Counted from the stretch's first letter, positions 24,721 through 39,870 are shown. The stretch is DNA of 64,000 nucleotides from Dickeya lacustris (GCF_029635795.1 NZ_CP114280.1:1860001-1924000), one strand, 5' to 3'. Program-made: numbers and translations. The notes: generated by a model from the letters alone, not told the origin.

Positions 24721-26154
24721 ATGCGTTTTTTATCGATTCTGACTGGCTTTCTTTGTGCTGTCACGTTCAAGGTGGGCGCAGCCCCCATTGATGAATACAC
24801 GAAATATTTGCCTGATGGCGCCAATCTGGCACTCATTGCGCAAAAAGTAGGGGCAACGACCCCTGCCGTTGACTATCACAGCCAGCAAATGGCGCTGCCA
24901 GCGAGTACGCAAAAAGTTATCACCGCACTGGCTGCGTTACTACAGCTAGGGCCGGATTATCGCTTTACCACCACAATGGAAAGCCATGGTGCGCTTTCAA
25001 ACGGCGTATTACGCGGCAATTTAATTGTCCGGTTCAGCGGCGACCCGTCACTCAAACGTCAGCAAATTCGCAATATGGTGCAAGAGCTGAAAAAGCGAGG
25101 ACTACGCGAAATTGGCGGTGATGTGGTTATCGATACCTCCGTTTTTGGCAGCCATGATAAAGCACCGGGATGGCCCTGGAACGACATGACGCAATGCTTT
25201 AGTGCGCCGCCGTCAGCAGCCATTGTCGATAAAAACTGTTTCTCTATCTCACTTTACAGCGCCGCCAAAGCGGGAGAAAACGCGTTTATTCGCGTAGCCT
25301 CTTACTACCCGGTTCATATGTTCAGCGAAGTGCGAACGCTGGCAAAGGGCTCGCCTGATGCCCAATATTGCGAGCTGGACGTCGTGCCAGGGGAGCTTAA
25401 CCGTTTTACTGTTACCGGCTGTCTGACTCAGCGTGCAGAGCCGCTGCCCTTGGCATTTGCTATTCAGGATGGAGCCAGCTACGCAGCGGCGATTGTGAAA
25501 GATGAATTGCAGCAAGCGGAAATACATATCACCGGCAGCTTGCGTCGCCAATCCGTACCGAGTGCAGCAGGCACTGTATTAACACAGACACAATCGGAAC
25601 CGTTGCATGATTTGCTGACCATCATGCTCAAAAAGTCAGACAACATGATCGCAGATACCGTATTTCGCACTATCGGTCATGAGCGCTTCAAAGTGCCGGG
25701 CACCTGGCGTGCGGGCTCCGATGCGGTACGCCAAATATTACGCCAGAAAGCAGGGATTGACCTTGGTAACACGATCATTGTGGATGGCTCCGGCTTATCG
25801 CGACATAACCTCATCGCTCCGGCCACAATGATGGAAGTGCTGCAATATATTGCTCAACATGACACAGAGCTTAACTATATCAAGATGCTGCCGCTGGCAG
25901 GCTATGACGGAACACTACGCTATCGCGGTGGTTTGCATGAGGCAGGACTAGACGGTAAGGTCTCCGCCAAAACGGGTGCCTTACAGGGGGTCTATAATTT
26001 GGCAGGATTTATTACCACAGCCAGCGGTCAACGTATGGCATTTGTACAATATCTGTCTGGTTATGCCGTACCGCCGGAAGATCAGAAAGAAAGACGCATT
26101 CCACTCGTGCGCTTCGAAACCCGCGTCTATAAAGATATCTATCAGAATAACTAG
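24721..26154 (+). CDS. dacB: D-alanyl-D-alanine carboxypeptidase/endopeptidase DacB (PBP4)
   Basis: 477-aa periplasmic class-C penicillin-binding protein that trims and cleaves peptidoglycan cross-links. It has an N-terminal signal peptide ending near residue 20 (FKVGA-AP), then SxxK (STQK, Ser62), SDN and KTG motifs. The large insertion between SxxK and SDN typical of PBP4 is present. It is followed by a hairpin that terminates the opposing obgE transcript. Confidence 0.97.
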   Translation: MRFLSILTGFLCAVTFKVGAAPIDEYTKYLPDGANLALIAQKVGATTPAVDYHSQQMALPASTQKVITALAALLQLGPDYRFTTTMESHGALSNGVLRGNLIVRFSGDPSLKRQQIRNMVQELKKRGLREIGGDVVIDTSVFGSHDKAPGWPWNDMTQCFSAPPSAAIVDKNCFSISLYSAAKAGENAFIRVASYYPVHMFSEVRTLAKGSPDAQYCELDVVPGELNRFTVTGCLTQRAEPLPLAFAIQDGASYAAAIVKDELQQAEIHITGSLRRQSVPSAAGTVLTQTQSEPLHDLLTIMLKKSDNMIADTVFRTIGHERFKVPGTWRAGSDAVRQILRQKAGIDLGNTIIVDGSGLSRHNLIAPATMMEVLQYIAQHDTELNYIKMLPLAGYDGTLRYRGGLHEAGLDGKVSAKTGALQGVYNLAGFITTASGQRMAFVQYLSGYAVPPEDQKERRIPLVRFETRVYKDIYQNN

Positions 26155-26161
26155 CAAAAAT

Positions 26162-26196
26162 AAAAAATTCCCTTATCTGCAAAGCAGATAAGGGAA
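26162..26196 (-). terminator. obgE terminator (stem also downstream of dacB)
   Basis: A 13-bp perfect stem TTCCCTTATCTGC / GCAGATAAGGGAA with a 3-nt loop. On the minus strand it is followed by six U, so it should terminate obgE. No U-run follows on the plus strand. Confidence 0.85.
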
Positions 26197-26281
26197 ACAT
26201 ACACAACTAACAAGCAAATTTTTAGCTACACGGCACCATTGTGATAACGCCGGGGCCGAGAGTAACAATTAATGGCTTCCC

Positions 26282-27508
<1,227 letters not shown>

Positions 27509-27724
27509 TTATTGGTTCTCTTTGGCGCAACAACCTGAATTGATGACAGATAACCGTAGCATGTCATCTGCCATTGGAAAACCGACGCATCAGAACCGTT
27601 CTGATAAAAGGGCGCTGATTGTACCTGCTTGGCGCAAGGATTTCACCTGTATTAAAAATAATCAGCGCCAATTTTCTTTACCTGACCTCTTTTATAGCAC
27701 GGGCACTTTTACTCTGAAACCGGA

Positions 27725-28669
27725 TCACTTCGCGCTAAAAGCCCTTCGCCCAAAAGCAATAAGATGATGGCCTATTGCTGCAAACATCGCCCCCGCTACC
27801 ACGACAAATGCGCCAACATAACCGAGGATATTCAGTGATGGTGCAGCGAATAACCCCGGCCAGGCTAATGACAGAAAATCGGAAAATAGCAATGTAAACA
27901 ACGGTGTTAACGTAATAATGGTGCTGACCTGAGCTGCTTGCCAGCGAGCCATGGCCTCAGCTAAAGCGCCATATCCCACCAACGTATTGGCGCCACAAAA
28001 TAGCAGGCAGGCCAGTTGCCAGCCAGATAGCTGCATCAATACCGCTGGTTTTGCTAGCGGTGTGATGAAAAGCACGCAAAGTGAGTAAAGTAAAAAGAGC
28101 AGTTGCTGTGAGGTAAGCCGACGTAGCAGCACCTTCTGCGCAACGCCGTAAGCGACCCATACCGTTGACGCACAGACGCCTAAAATAATGCCTAGCGTAT
28201 AATCCGTCAGCCGGGTGAACAGTTCTGCCAGACTGTTGTTGAAAAACATCAGCAAACCAACAATCAGTATAACAGCGCCAATCACCTGATTCAGGCGCAT
28301 TTTTTCTTTAAGAATCACGACGCTTGCGACCATCAAACCGACGGTTGAAAGCTGTCCGATAACCTGTGAGGCGGTTGGGCTAAGGTATTGCAACGATGAG
28401 CTGAATAGAACGAAGTTACCGAGCAGCCCGCCCGTTGCTATCAAAAGCAAAATCCACCAGCGCTGATGGTTAAATAAACGAGCGCGGGGTAATGCGCGTT
28501 TTCGGTAGAGAAACAAGCCCAGTCCAACCGAGGCGATTAAAAATCGGTACCAGACGATGGTATAAGGCTCCATCACCACCAGAACCTGTTTCATCGCAAT
28601 TGGCAGCGCCCCCCAACATATCGCCGTGGTTAGCGCCAGACAAAATCCGATGCCAGCATTCTGTTTCAT
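27725..28669 (-). CDS. yhbE: DMT-superfamily (EamA) transporter YhbE
   Basis: 314-aa inner-membrane protein with ten predicted hydrophobic segments arranged as two EamA repeats, typical of drug/metabolite transporters. Position between rpmA and obgE and overall similarity identify E. coli YhbE. The substrate is unknown. I chose ATG 28669 (MKQNAGIGFCLALTT); an upstream extension of 22 residues crosses into the rpmA terminator region. Confidence 0.9.
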   Translation of the reverse strand: MKQNAGIGFCLALTTAICWGALPIAMKQVLVVMEPYTIVWYRFLIASVGLGLFLYRKRALPRARLFNHQRWWILLLIATGGLLGNFVLFSSSLQYLSPTASQVIGQLSTVGLMVASVVILKEKMRLNQVIGAVILIVGLLMFFNNSLAELFTRLTDYTLGIILGVCASTVWVAYGVAQKVLLRRLTSQQLLFLLYSLCVLFITPLAKPAVLMQLSGWQLACLLFCGANTLVGYGALAEAMARWQAAQVSTIITLTPLFTLLFSDFLSLAWPGLFAAPSLNILGYVGAFVVVAGAMFAAIGHHLIAFGRRAFSAK

Positions 28670-28716
28670 CACATCACCTGTATTGTCACTGACATATTTT
28701 ATTGCACGGCTAAAAC

Positions 28717-28748
28717 GTAAAAAGCCCTGCAACACGTTGCAGGGCTTT
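28717..28748 (-). terminator. rpmA rho-independent terminator
   Basis: A 12-bp stem AAAGCCCTGCAA / TTGCAGGGCTTT with a 4-nt loop and a U-rich 3' flank on the minus strand separates rpmA from yhbE. Confidence 0.88.
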
Positions 28749-28772
28749 CGGGTTCAACCTGATACCGGAAAA

Positions 28773-29030
28773 TTACTCAGCGATGATGCTGATGTATTTA
28801 CGGTTGTTCGGGCCTTTAACTTCGAATTTCACTTTGCCGTTAGACAGAGCGAACAGGGTGTGGTCTTTACCACAACCTACGTTGCTGCCTGCGTGGAATT
28901 TAGTGCCACGCTGACGAACGATGATGCTGCCAGCCAGAACTGATTCACCGCCAAAGCGTTTCACACCAAGGCGTTTGCTTTCTGAGTCACGGCCGTTACG
29001 AGTTGAACCGCCAGCTTTTTTGTGTGCCAT
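28773..29030 (-). CDS. rpmA: 50S ribosomal protein L27
   Basis: 85-aa L27, whose N-terminal tail ([22 protein letters not shown]) reaches the peptidyl-transferase centre. It is 19 nt downstream of rplU, forming the conserved rplU-rpmA operon. Confidence 0.98.
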   Translation of the reverse strand: MAHKKAGGSTRNGRDSESKRLGVKRFGGESVLAGSIIVRQRGTKFHAGSNVGCGKDHTLFALSNGKVKFEVKGPNNRKYISIIAE

Positions 29031-29049
29031 TAATCCGCTCTCCTAAAAC

Positions 29050-29436
<387 letters not shown>

Positions 29437-29620
29437 CTACGCAAAAAACCTACTGATGACAAGCCTAGAATCAATCAATGTGAAGAAAAAGGATACAACC
29501 CGTGAACTGTCGTTTATCTGTGTCATTTTTCAAGTACAATCCGGCCTTATGTTACCCTTTCAGTGCCGATACCATCACCATTTTCACGGCAGAAACACGA
29601 GCAATCAGCTGGCAGAAACA

Positions 29621-30592
29621 ATGAATTTAGAGCAAATCACAGCGTTAAGCGCACAGGATATGGCCGCCGTCAACCAGACCATACTCGATCAGCTCAACTC
29701 CGATGTTGCACTGATCAATCAGTTAGGACATTACATTATCGGCGGTGGAGGCAAACGTATTCGGCCAATGATTGCGGTATTGGCCGCAAGAGCGCTGGAT
29801 TATCAAGGCGATAAACACATTGCCGTGGCGGCATTAATCGAGTTCATCCATACGGCAACACTGTTACATGATGATGTTGTCGATGAATCCGACATGCGTC
29901 GAGGTAAAGCCACCGCTAATGCAGCATTCGGTAATGCAGCCAGTGTGCTGGTCGGTGACTTTATCTATACTCGCGCCTTTCAAATGATGACCAGCCTGTC
30001 ATCACTTCCGGTGATGACAGTGATGTCTGATGCGGTAAACGTGATTGCCGAGGGCGAAGTGCTGCAGTTGATGAATTGCAACGACCCTGACATCACTGAA
30101 GAAAGCTATATGCGAGTTATCTATAGCAAAACCGCACGTCTGTTCGAAGCCGCGGCGCAAGCCTCTGCGATTTTAGCTGGCGCGTCCCCGGCACAAGAGA
30201 CCGCGCTGCAAGAATATGGCCGTTATCTCGGCACCGCCTTCCAACTGATTGATGATTTGCTTGATTACAGTGCCGACGGCCAAACGTTGGGGAAAAATAC
30301 CGGTGATGACCTCAATGAAGGCAAGCCAACGCTACCGCTGTTGCATGCCATGCATAACGGTAATGAGGAACAGCGCGCGATGATTCGTCAGGCTATCGAG
30401 CAAGGTAATGGCCGCCACCTTCTGGAGCCGGTTCTTACTGCAATGCACGCTTGTGGCTCTTTAGACTACACCCGCCAACGTGCCGAAGAGGAAGCCGACA
30501 AAGCGATTCACGCGTTGCAAAACTTGCCTGCCAGCGATTTTCGTACCGCGCTCGAAGGGCTGGCGCATCTCGCAGTGCAACGCGATTTCTGA
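29621..30592 (+). CDS. ispB: Octaprenyl diphosphate synthase
   Basis: 323-aa trans-prenyltransferase making the C40 side chain of ubiquinone-8 and menaquinone. Both aspartate-rich motifs are seen (LLHDDVVDESDMRRG and QLIDDLLDYS). I chose ATG 29621 (MNLEQITALSAQDM), exactly the E. coli length; the open frame upstream to 29456 lies in the promoter region. It ends 9 bp from the convergent Mu-type regulator. Confidence 0.97.
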   Translation: MNLEQITALSAQDMAAVNQTILDQLNSDVALINQLGHYIIGGGGKRIRPMIAVLAARALDYQGDKHIAVAALIEFIHTATLLHDDVVDESDMRRGKATANAAFGNAASVLVGDFIYTRAFQMMTSLSSLPVMTVMSDAVNVIAEGEVLQLMNCNDPDITEESYMRVIYSKTARLFEAAAQASAILAGASPAQETALQEYGRYLGTAFQLIDDLLDYSADGQTLGKNTGDDLNEGKPTLPLLHAMHNGNEEQRAMIRQAIEQGNGRHLLEPVLTAMHACGSLDYTRQRAEEEADKAIHALQNLPASDFRTALEGLAHLAVQRDF

Positions 30593-30601
30593 TCCTGCCG
30601 T

Positions 30602-31024
30602 TTAGCCGTTCTGCCCTGGCCTGTCATCCAGACGGGCCAGCACGCCTCTGGCACCTTCACGCAGAATGTGCCCAATCAATAAAGTACGCTCTTCGGCGGA
30701 CAATTCGTGATAAAGCTGCAGCCAGGTATCTTCCTGCACCCGATTATCCCGTAGCGTGTACTCCTGCGCCGACAGCTCATACAGAGCGGGACGCGTGCGT
30801 AGGCTGATGCGTTGGCAACCGGCTACATGTCTACCTATCAATAACTCTCTGACGGCTTCAGGCAGACTCCAGATAGCATACTCAACGGCTTTTCCTCGCC
30901 CTCCCTTTCTTCGCCGCCTCTCCCAGCCATGCTCTCTGGCTTTTCTATTCAGCCCCTGACGTGTTCTCGGTAATCCTGCGACACCAAGGAGTTCATTCGT
31001 AGCAAACCATATTTTTTCCACCAT
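30602..31024 (-). CDS. Mu-type DNA-binding-domain regulator, copy 1
   Basis: 140-aa protein whose N-terminal about 65 residues (WFATNELLGVAGLPRTRQGLN, then WERRRRKG and VEYAIWSLPEAV) match the winged-helix DNA-binding domain of phage Mu transposase/repressor. The C-terminal part carries a W-QLYHELSAEER-LLIGHILREGARG block. I chose ATG 31024, preceded by GGGAG. It is a clear paralogue of the gene at 31337-31723, with a longer linker. Probably a transcription regulator; target unknown. No other phage genes adjoin it, so it looks domesticated. Confidence 0.8.
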   Translation of the reverse strand: MVEKIWFATNELLGVAGLPRTRQGLNRKAREHGWERRRRKGGRGKAVEYAIWSLPEAVRELLIGRHVAGCQRISLRTRPALYELSAQEYTLRDNRVQEDTWLQLYHELSAEERTLLIGHILREGARGVLARLDDRPGQNG

Positions 31025-31208
31025 CGTTCTCCCTTTCATGTTCATCCTGATATGAATACGCAACCATGTTACCAAAAAACGACGTTACGTTTCCATATAA
31101 TTTAGACTAATTTTATCCGAACGACTAATTCGTAACGGTTAAATCAAGAACTAATATGGACAACGACAGACAGCCAATAGCTCAGACATGACGGAGCAAA
31201 GAAAATGT

Positions 31209-31296
31209 ATGAAAATAGCGCATGAATGGAAAGCGCATAGACAGAAAGCACATGAACGGAAAGCATATGAAGGGAAAGCACATGAAGCCATTCCGC
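31209..31296. repeat. Tandem 15-bp repeat array between the twin regulators
   Basis: Four near-perfect units of ATGAAYGGAAAGCRC start at 31222, 31237, 31252 and 31267. A partial unit precedes at 31209 and a diverged one follows at 31282. The 60-codon open frame through it (MNGK.., KHMNGKHMKGKHMKP) is a by-product of the repeat and has no good ribosome-binding site. The rest of the gap 31025-31336 holds the copy 1 promoter region and a CGTTACG/CGTAACG inverted repeat (31084-31090, 31131-31137). Confidence 0.85.
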
Positions 31297-31336
31297 AACA
31301 AAAGTCGGGAATGGCTGGTGGGTTTAATAAGAGAAT

Positions 31337-31723
31337 TTAATCAGAAAAATCTTTTATCAAAGAAGCGGTTGCCATATTGGCAAGCCCTAGCTGCTTCAGG
31401 GTAGAAGAGACGCCCTCACGCATGATATAGGCAATCAACTTCTCTCGTTCAGGCACAGAAAGCTGATGGTAAATCTGAATCCAGACCGACAGCATATCCG
31501 ACGGTTTAGCCGAATATTCACCTGGAGTTTCCTGCATCAGCAGAGTTTGCTGAACAGTTTGAGGCAAGCTATGAATAGAATATTCTACTCCACGTCCTTG
31601 TACACCTTTGCGGCGACGCTTTTCCCAACCATCTTCTCGGGCTCGCTTATTCAATCCTTGCCGTGATTTAGGGAGTCCGCCAATACCAACCAACTCGCTG
31701 GTCGCAAACCACTCTTTTTTCAT
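31337..31723 (-). CDS. Mu-type DNA-binding-domain regulator, copy 2
   Basis: 128-aa paralogue of the 30602-31024 protein. The domain core is shared (EWFATSELVGIGGLPKSRQGLN, WEKRRRKG, VEYSIHSLPQTV) and so is the C-terminal W-QIYHQLS-ER-KLIAYIMREG block, with a shorter linker between. It is divergent from sfsB, itself a Mu Ner-like regulator, across a 188-bp gap that carries three copies of a 10-bp motif. Likely an autoregulated DNA-binding protein (inference). Confidence 0.8.
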   Translation of the reverse strand: MKKEWFATSELVGIGGLPKSRQGLNKRAREDGWEKRRRKGVQGRGVEYSIHSLPQTVQQTLLMQETPGEYSAKPSDMLSVWIQIYHQLSVPEREKLIAYIMREGVSSTLKQLGLANMATASLIKDFSD

Positions 31724-31767
31724 GTCCTTTTCATCCCGATAGTGATACTCGTTACCTAATCAGATCC

Positions 31768-31822
31768 ATTTGGAAATTAATTTGGAAATATTAAGGAGCT
31801 TGGTGCTATATTATTTCCAAAT
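31768..31822. promoter_or_regulatory. Operator-like cluster of ATTTGGAAAT sites
   Basis: ATTTGGAAAT occurs twice in direct orientation (31768-31777, 31780-31789) and once inverted (31813-31822), all within 55 bp between the divergent copy 2 regulator and sfsB. A similar 8/10 match, GTTTCCATAT at 31089, lies upstream of copy 1. A further AATGGTT/AACCATT pair is near 31823-31847. The arrangement suggests autoregulatory binding sites. Confidence 0.55.
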
Positions 31823-31911
31823 AATGGTTCATGGTTAGCGAAACCATTCACCATTAGCTGTTAGTTATACCATTAATACGCTGTCGTCTTAATAGCAATA
31901 AGGGAAGGATT

Positions 31912-32181
31912 ATGAATTCAAGGAAAAGTGACTGGCATTCCGCCGATATTATTGCGGCCTTAAGAAAGAAGGGGACAACACTTGCCGCTGTCTCGAGAGC
32001 TGCCGGACTCAGTTCTTCTACACTAGCAAACGCGCTATCACGCCCATGGCCAAAGGGCGAATGGTTGATAGCCAATGCATTAGGCATTCATCCATCAGAA
32101 ATATGGCCCAGTCGTTATTACGACCCGGAGACACAAGAGCTACTTGATAGAAAAAAGTTGATCCGTCCCGCTGCCGAATAA
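31912..32181 (+). CDS. sfsB: SfsB/Nlp (Ner-like) transcriptional regulator
   Basis: 89-aa Ner-type helix-turn-helix protein closely resembling E. coli SfsB (DWHPADIIAGLRKKG / SSSTLANALSRPWPKGE), a regulator implicated in maltose metabolism. The ATG has AAGGGAAGG upstream. In E. coli the order is ispB-sfsB-murA; here two Mu-type regulators are inserted before it and mdh, not murA, follows. Confidence 0.93.
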   Translation: MNSRKSDWHSADIIAALRKKGTTLAAVSRAAGLSSSTLANALSRPWPKGEWLIANALGIHPSEIWPSRYYDPETQELLDRKKLIRPAAE

Positions 32182-32193
32182 CCGCCGACAAAA

Positions 32194-32219
32194 AAGGCCG
32201 GATCATAGTCTCCGGCCTT
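32194..32219. terminator. Bidirectional terminator, sfsB/mdh
   Basis: 9-bp stem AAGGCCGGA / TCCGGCCTT with an 8-nt loop between convergent genes. An A-run on the left gives U-run termination for the mdh transcript. Confidence 0.85.
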
Positions 32220-32251
32220 AATTACACAGTGATTATTTGGTTAATTCACGA

Positions 32252-34132
<1,881 letters not shown>

Positions 34133-34190
34133 AAACGCCAGGCGGCCATCGCGCACGTCGTCAGAGTACGAGTGGCGTATACGAGGAGGT

Positions 34191-34215
34191 CTGCGCCCAT
34201 GGGCACTGGGCGCAG
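34191..34215. terminator. Hairpin between argR and tsaD
   Basis: Perfect 9-bp stem CTGCGCCCA / TGGGCGCAG with a 7-nt loop in the gap between convergent genes, followed on the plus strand by CTTTATCT. Probable shared terminator. Confidence 0.65.
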
Positions 34216-34239
34216 CTTTATCTATCATTCAAACCGGCT

Positions 34240-35253
34240 TTACACCGCAGGCAATTCAGCTAACGGCCAGCGCGGGCGAACGCTAATACCGAGCTCATCG
34301 CGCGAGCCTTGTGCAAGTCGTACTGCCCCTGCATAAGCAATCATCGCGCCGTTATCGGTGCAGAATGCCGGGCGCGCATAAAATACCTCGCCACCGCGTT
34401 TAGCCATAAAATCGGCAAGGCGTTGGCGCAATGTGCGGTTCGCGCTCACACCACCAGCAATCACCAAGCGCTGACACCCGGTTTCATCTAACGCACGACG
34501 GCATTTAATCGCCAACGTATCAACAACGGCGTCTTCAAATGCGCAGGCGATATCAGCCTGAGTTTGCGCATCGCCGCCATTCTCACGAATGGTGTTTGCG
34601 GCAAACGTCTTCAAGCCGGAAAAGCTGAAGTCAAGCCCGGGGCGATCGGTCATCGGGCGCGGGAAAACAAAACGCCCCGCGACACCCTGTTGCGCCATTT
34701 TGGACAACAACGGCCCACCAGGATAATCCAACCCCAGCAATTTCGCCGTTTTATCAAACGCTTCGCCCGCCGCATCATCAATCGACTCACCAAGCAGCCG
34801 ATATTCTCCCACGCCGGTGACACTGATAAGCTGTGTGTGACCACCGGAGACCAGCAACGCCACAAACGGAAATGCAGGCGGATTTTCTTCCAGCATCGGT
34901 GCCAGTAAGTGCCCTTCCATATGGTGCACAGGCACAGCAGGAACATCCCAGGCAAACGCCAGCGCACGTCCGACCGTTGCGCCCACCAGTAGCGCACCGA
35001 CGAGGCCCGGCCCGGCAGTATAAGCGACACCGTCAATATCCGTAGATTGTAAACCGGCTTCGCTCAGAGCCGCCTGAATTAACGGCACGGTTTTTCGCAC
35101 ATGATCACGAGAAGCCAACTCAGGCACCACACCGCCATAATCGGCATGCAATTTTACCTGGCTATAAAGCTGGTTCGCCAGTAACCCGGCCTGAGTGTCA
35201 TAAATCGCAACCCCGGTTTCATCACAGGATGTTTCAATACCCAATACGCGCAT
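34240..35253 (-). CDS. tsaD: tRNA N6-adenosine threonylcarbamoyltransferase TsaD
   Basis: 337-aa ASKHA-fold enzyme (YgjD/Gcp) making t6A37 in ANN-decoding tRNAs with TsaB and TsaE. It has [16 protein letters not shown] at the N-terminus, the metal-binding HHMEGH and a [13 protein letters not shown] motif. I chose ATG 35253, the E. coli length. It is divergent from rpsU, as in E. coli, but the other neighbour, argR, is unusual. Confidence 0.97.
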   Translation of the reverse strand: MRVLGIETSCDETGVAIYDTQAGLLANQLYSQVKLHADYGGVVPELASRDHVRKTVPLIQAALSEAGLQSTDIDGVAYTAGPGLVGALLVGATVGRALAFAWDVPAVPVHHMEGHLLAPMLEENPPAFPFVALLVSGGHTQLISVTGVGEYRLLGESIDDAAGEAFDKTAKLLGLDYPGGPLLSKMAQQGVAGRFVFPRPMTDRPGLDFSFSGLKTFAANTIRENGGDAQTQADIACAFEDAVVDTLAIKCRRALDETGCQRLVIAGGVSANRTLRQRLADFMAKRGGEVFYARPAFCTDNGAMIAYAGAVRLAQGSRDELGISVRPRWPLAELPAV

Positions 35254-35469
35254 GGCTGTTTTCACTCTCACTTCTTCTTATCGCGACCAGCGTTAGCCGC
35301 AGACTTTAGGCTGTGCGCAGTCTACCATAAGCCAACTCGCAGGGGAGCAAACCAACATCGTGCGTTTTATGATCGCCGATAGACTTTACAAACTGGCCTT
35401 GGTTGCAGTAGAATTCCGCACCATTTTGAAAAGGCTGGCACAAGGCCAGCGGCAAACCGAATTTACTGA

Positions 35470-35697
<228 letters not shown>

Positions 35698-35825
35698 TTT
35701 TCAGGAGGCGTTGCCTCCACCGCGTGATTAATCCGCAGACTTAGCAGTTGCATACGAAGGCCGTGCTTTCCGAAAGGAATGCGCGGCTTATTGTCGTTTT
35801 ACAAGCATATAGATATAAGGGGCTT

Positions 35826-37580
<1,755 letters not shown>

Positions 37581-37736
37581 TTTCCTGCGGCTTAACTGCC
37601 GATAAATAGTAGGGTTGATCCCTACAGCGTGCCGCTACAGGGGCTGCGGCAATAAGAAAAATACCCCTAATGTTATTGTTAGCGACTTACGCTGACCGAC
37701 ACCAACCCCAATATTCTGAAGTGTGGATACCGTCTT

Positions 37737-39578
37737 ATGGAGCAAAACCCGCAGTCACAGCTCAAGCTACTTGTCACCCGTGGTAAGGAGCAAGGCTACC
37801 TGACCTATGCCGAGGTCAATGACCATCTGCCGGAAGATATCATCGACTCCGATCAGATCGAAGACATCATCCAGATGATTAACGACATGGGCATCCAGGT
37901 GATGGAAGAAGCACCGGATGCCGATGATCTGATGCTGGCCGAGAATACTGCCGACGAAGATGCCGCCGAGGCAGCCGCGCAGGTATTGTCGAGCGTTGAA
38001 TCCGAGATTGGACGGACAACCGACCCGGTGCGTATGTACATGCGCGAAATGGGTACGGTCGAGCTGCTGACTCGTGAAGGCGAAATCGATATCGCCAAAC
38101 GCATTGAGGACGGTATCAATCAGGTACAGTGCTCTGTAGCCGAATACCCGGAAGCTATCACCTATTTACTGGAACAGTACGATCGCGTTGAGGCCGGTGA
38201 AAGCCGCCTGTCTGATCTGATAACCGCGTTTGTCGATCCGAACGCCGAAGAGGATTTGGCACCAAACGCCGCGCCAGAAAGCACAGAAATGGCCGACGAA
38301 GACATCGATGACGACGATGAAGATGAAAACGAAGAAAGCGACAGCGACGATACCGATGACGATAACAGCATCGACCCGGAGCTGGCCCGTCAGAAATTCA
38401 CCGAACTGCGCGACCAGTACGAAGCGACCCGTCTGAGCATCAAAGCCCATGGCCGCAGCCATGCAAGCGCGATTGAAGAGATCAACAAACTGTCTGAAGT
38501 GTTCAAACAGTTCCGTCTGGTGCCAAAACAGTTTGATCTGCTGGTCAATAACATGCGTTCCATGATGGATCGCGTCAGGGCGCAAGAACGCCAGATCATG
38601 AAACTGTGTGTTGAACAGTGCAAGATGCCGAAGAAAAACTTCGTCACCCTGTTTACTGGCAACGAAACTAACAGCAAATGGTTCGAAGCCGCGCTGTCAC
38701 TGAACAAACCCTGGTGTGAAAAACTGCGCGAAGTTGAAGAAGACGTGCTGCGCAGCCTGCAAAAATTACAGCAAATTGAAGAAGAAACCGGCCTGACCAT
38801 CGAGCAGGTAAAAGACATCAACCGCCGTATGTCGATTGGCGAAGCCAAAGCGCGTCGCGCCAAGAAAGAGATGGTTGAAGCGAACCTGCGTCTGGTTATC
38901 TCAATTGCGAAAAAATACACCAACCGTGGCCTGCAATTTCTGGATCTGATTCAGGAGGGCAACATCGGCCTGATGAAAGCGGTAGACAAATTCGAATACC
39001 GCCGTGGCTATAAGTTCTCCACCTACGCCACCTGGTGGATCCGTCAGGCGATCACCCGTTCTATCGCGGATCAGGCGCGCACCATCCGTATTCCGGTGCA
39101 TATGATTGAGACCATCAACAAACTCAACCGTATTTCTCGCCAGATGTTGCAGGAAATGGGCCGCGAGCCGACGCCGGAAGAACTGGCTGAACGCATGCTG
39201 ATGCCGGAAGATAAGATCCGTAAAGTCCTGAAGATCGCCAAAGAGCCTATCTCGATGGAAACGCCGATCGGTGATGATGAAGATTCACATCTGGGCGATT
39301 TCATCGAAGACACCACGCTGGAGCTGCCGCTGGATTCCGCTACCTCGGAAAGCCTGCGTTCTGCCACCCACGACGTACTGGCGGGCCTGACCGCACGTGA
39401 AGCCAAAGTGCTGCGCATGCGTTTTGGTATCGACATGAATACCGACCACACGCTGGAAGAAGTCGGCAAACAGTTCGACGTCACCCGCGAACGTATTCGT
39501 CAGATAGAAGCCAAAGCGTTGCGTAAATTGCGCCACCCAAGCCGTTCTGAAGTGCTGCGCAGTTTCCTGGACGACTAA
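37737..39578 (+). CDS. rpoD: RNA polymerase sigma factor RpoD (sigma-70)
   Basis: 613-aa housekeeping sigma factor. Region 1.1 is at the N-terminus ([26 protein letters not shown]). Region 1.2 ([21 protein letters not shown]) is followed by the acidic non-conserved region, here a long Asp/Glu stretch near 184-206. Regions 2 to 4 follow, with [31 protein letters not shown] and [23 protein letters not shown]. It ends at a strong terminator. Confidence 0.98.
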   Translation: MEQNPQSQLKLLVTRGKEQGYLTYAEVNDHLPEDIIDSDQIEDIIQMINDMGIQVMEEAPDADDLMLAENTADEDAAEAAAQVLSSVESEIGRTTDPVRMYMREMGTVELLTREGEIDIAKRIEDGINQVQCSVAEYPEAITYLLEQYDRVEAGESRLSDLITAFVDPNAEEDLAPNAAPESTEMADEDIDDDDEDENEESDSDDTDDDNSIDPELARQKFTELRDQYEATRLSIKAHGRSHASAIEEINKLSEVFKQFRLVPKQFDLLVNNMRSMMDRVRAQERQIMKLCVEQCKMPKKNFVTLFTGNETNSKWFEAALSLNKPWCEKLREVEEDVLRSLQKLQQIEEETGLTIEQVKDINRRMSIGEAKARRAKKEMVEANLRLVISIAKKYTNRGLQFLDLIQEGNIGLMKAVDKFEYRRGYKFSTYATWWIRQAITRSIADQARTIRIPVHMIETINKLNRISRQMLQEMGREPTPEELAERMLMPEDKIRKVLKIAKEPISMETPIGDDEDSHLGDFIEDTTLELPLDSATSESLRSATHDVLAGLTAREAKVLRMRFGIDMNTDHTLEEVGKQFDVTRERIRQIEAKALRKLRHPSRSEVLRSFLDD

Positions 39579-39603
39579 ACCTTTTCGTACCGCATGAACC
39601 CCA

Positions 39604-39630
39604 AACCCCCGCTCTGCGGGGGTTTTATTT
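39604..39630 (+). terminator. rpoD rho-independent terminator
   Basis: 9-bp stem AACCCCCGC / GCGGGGGTT with a 3-nt loop followed by TTATTTT, 25 bp after the rpoD stop. Confidence 0.93.
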
Positions 39631-39768
39631 TGTACGCCAGGCATGAAGCCGCACCACACCGTCATCCCAACGCAACCAGATCAAAGTAAAGTAGCAATAA
39701 CTGGCCGTAAAGTGGGCACAAAACAACCATATAGCCATCAGGCTATAGACCCAACCCGATGGATTCCC

Positions 39769-39774
39769 TATAAT
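39769..39774 (+). promoter_or_regulatory. -10 element of the ileX promoter
   Basis: A perfect TATAAT lies 12 bp upstream of the tRNA 5' end. The -35 region 17 bp further upstream (around 39746) is poorly conserved. Confidence 0.6.
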
Positions 39775-39786
39775 CAACACCCGCTT

Positions 39787-39862
39787 GGCCCCTTAGCTCA
39801 GTGGTTAGAGCAGGCGACTCATAATCGCTTGGTCGTTGGTTCAAACCCAACAGGGGCCACCA
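39787..39862 (+). tRNA. ileX: tRNA-Ile2 (CAU, lysidine-modified)
   Basis: 76-nt tRNA with anticodon CAU, encoded CCA and strong identity to E. coli ileX (GGCCCCTTAGCTCAGTGG 5' end), also located after rpoD. The CAU anticodon is modified to lysidine by TilS to read AUA. Its 3' end borders mobile-element debris. Confidence 0.92.
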
Positions 39863-39870
39863 AATAAAAC

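Noticed and set aside
31222..31404. 60-codon frame with KHMNGKHMKGKHMKP repeats
   Set aside because: Produced by the 15-bp tandem array; no good Shine-Dalgarno and it runs into the end of the opposing regulator gene.
35704..35718. GGAGGC/GCCTCC hairpin as an rpsU-dnaG terminator
   Set aside because: Short stem without a U-tract; dnaG and rpoD must be read from the same transcript at least in part, so not listed as a terminator.
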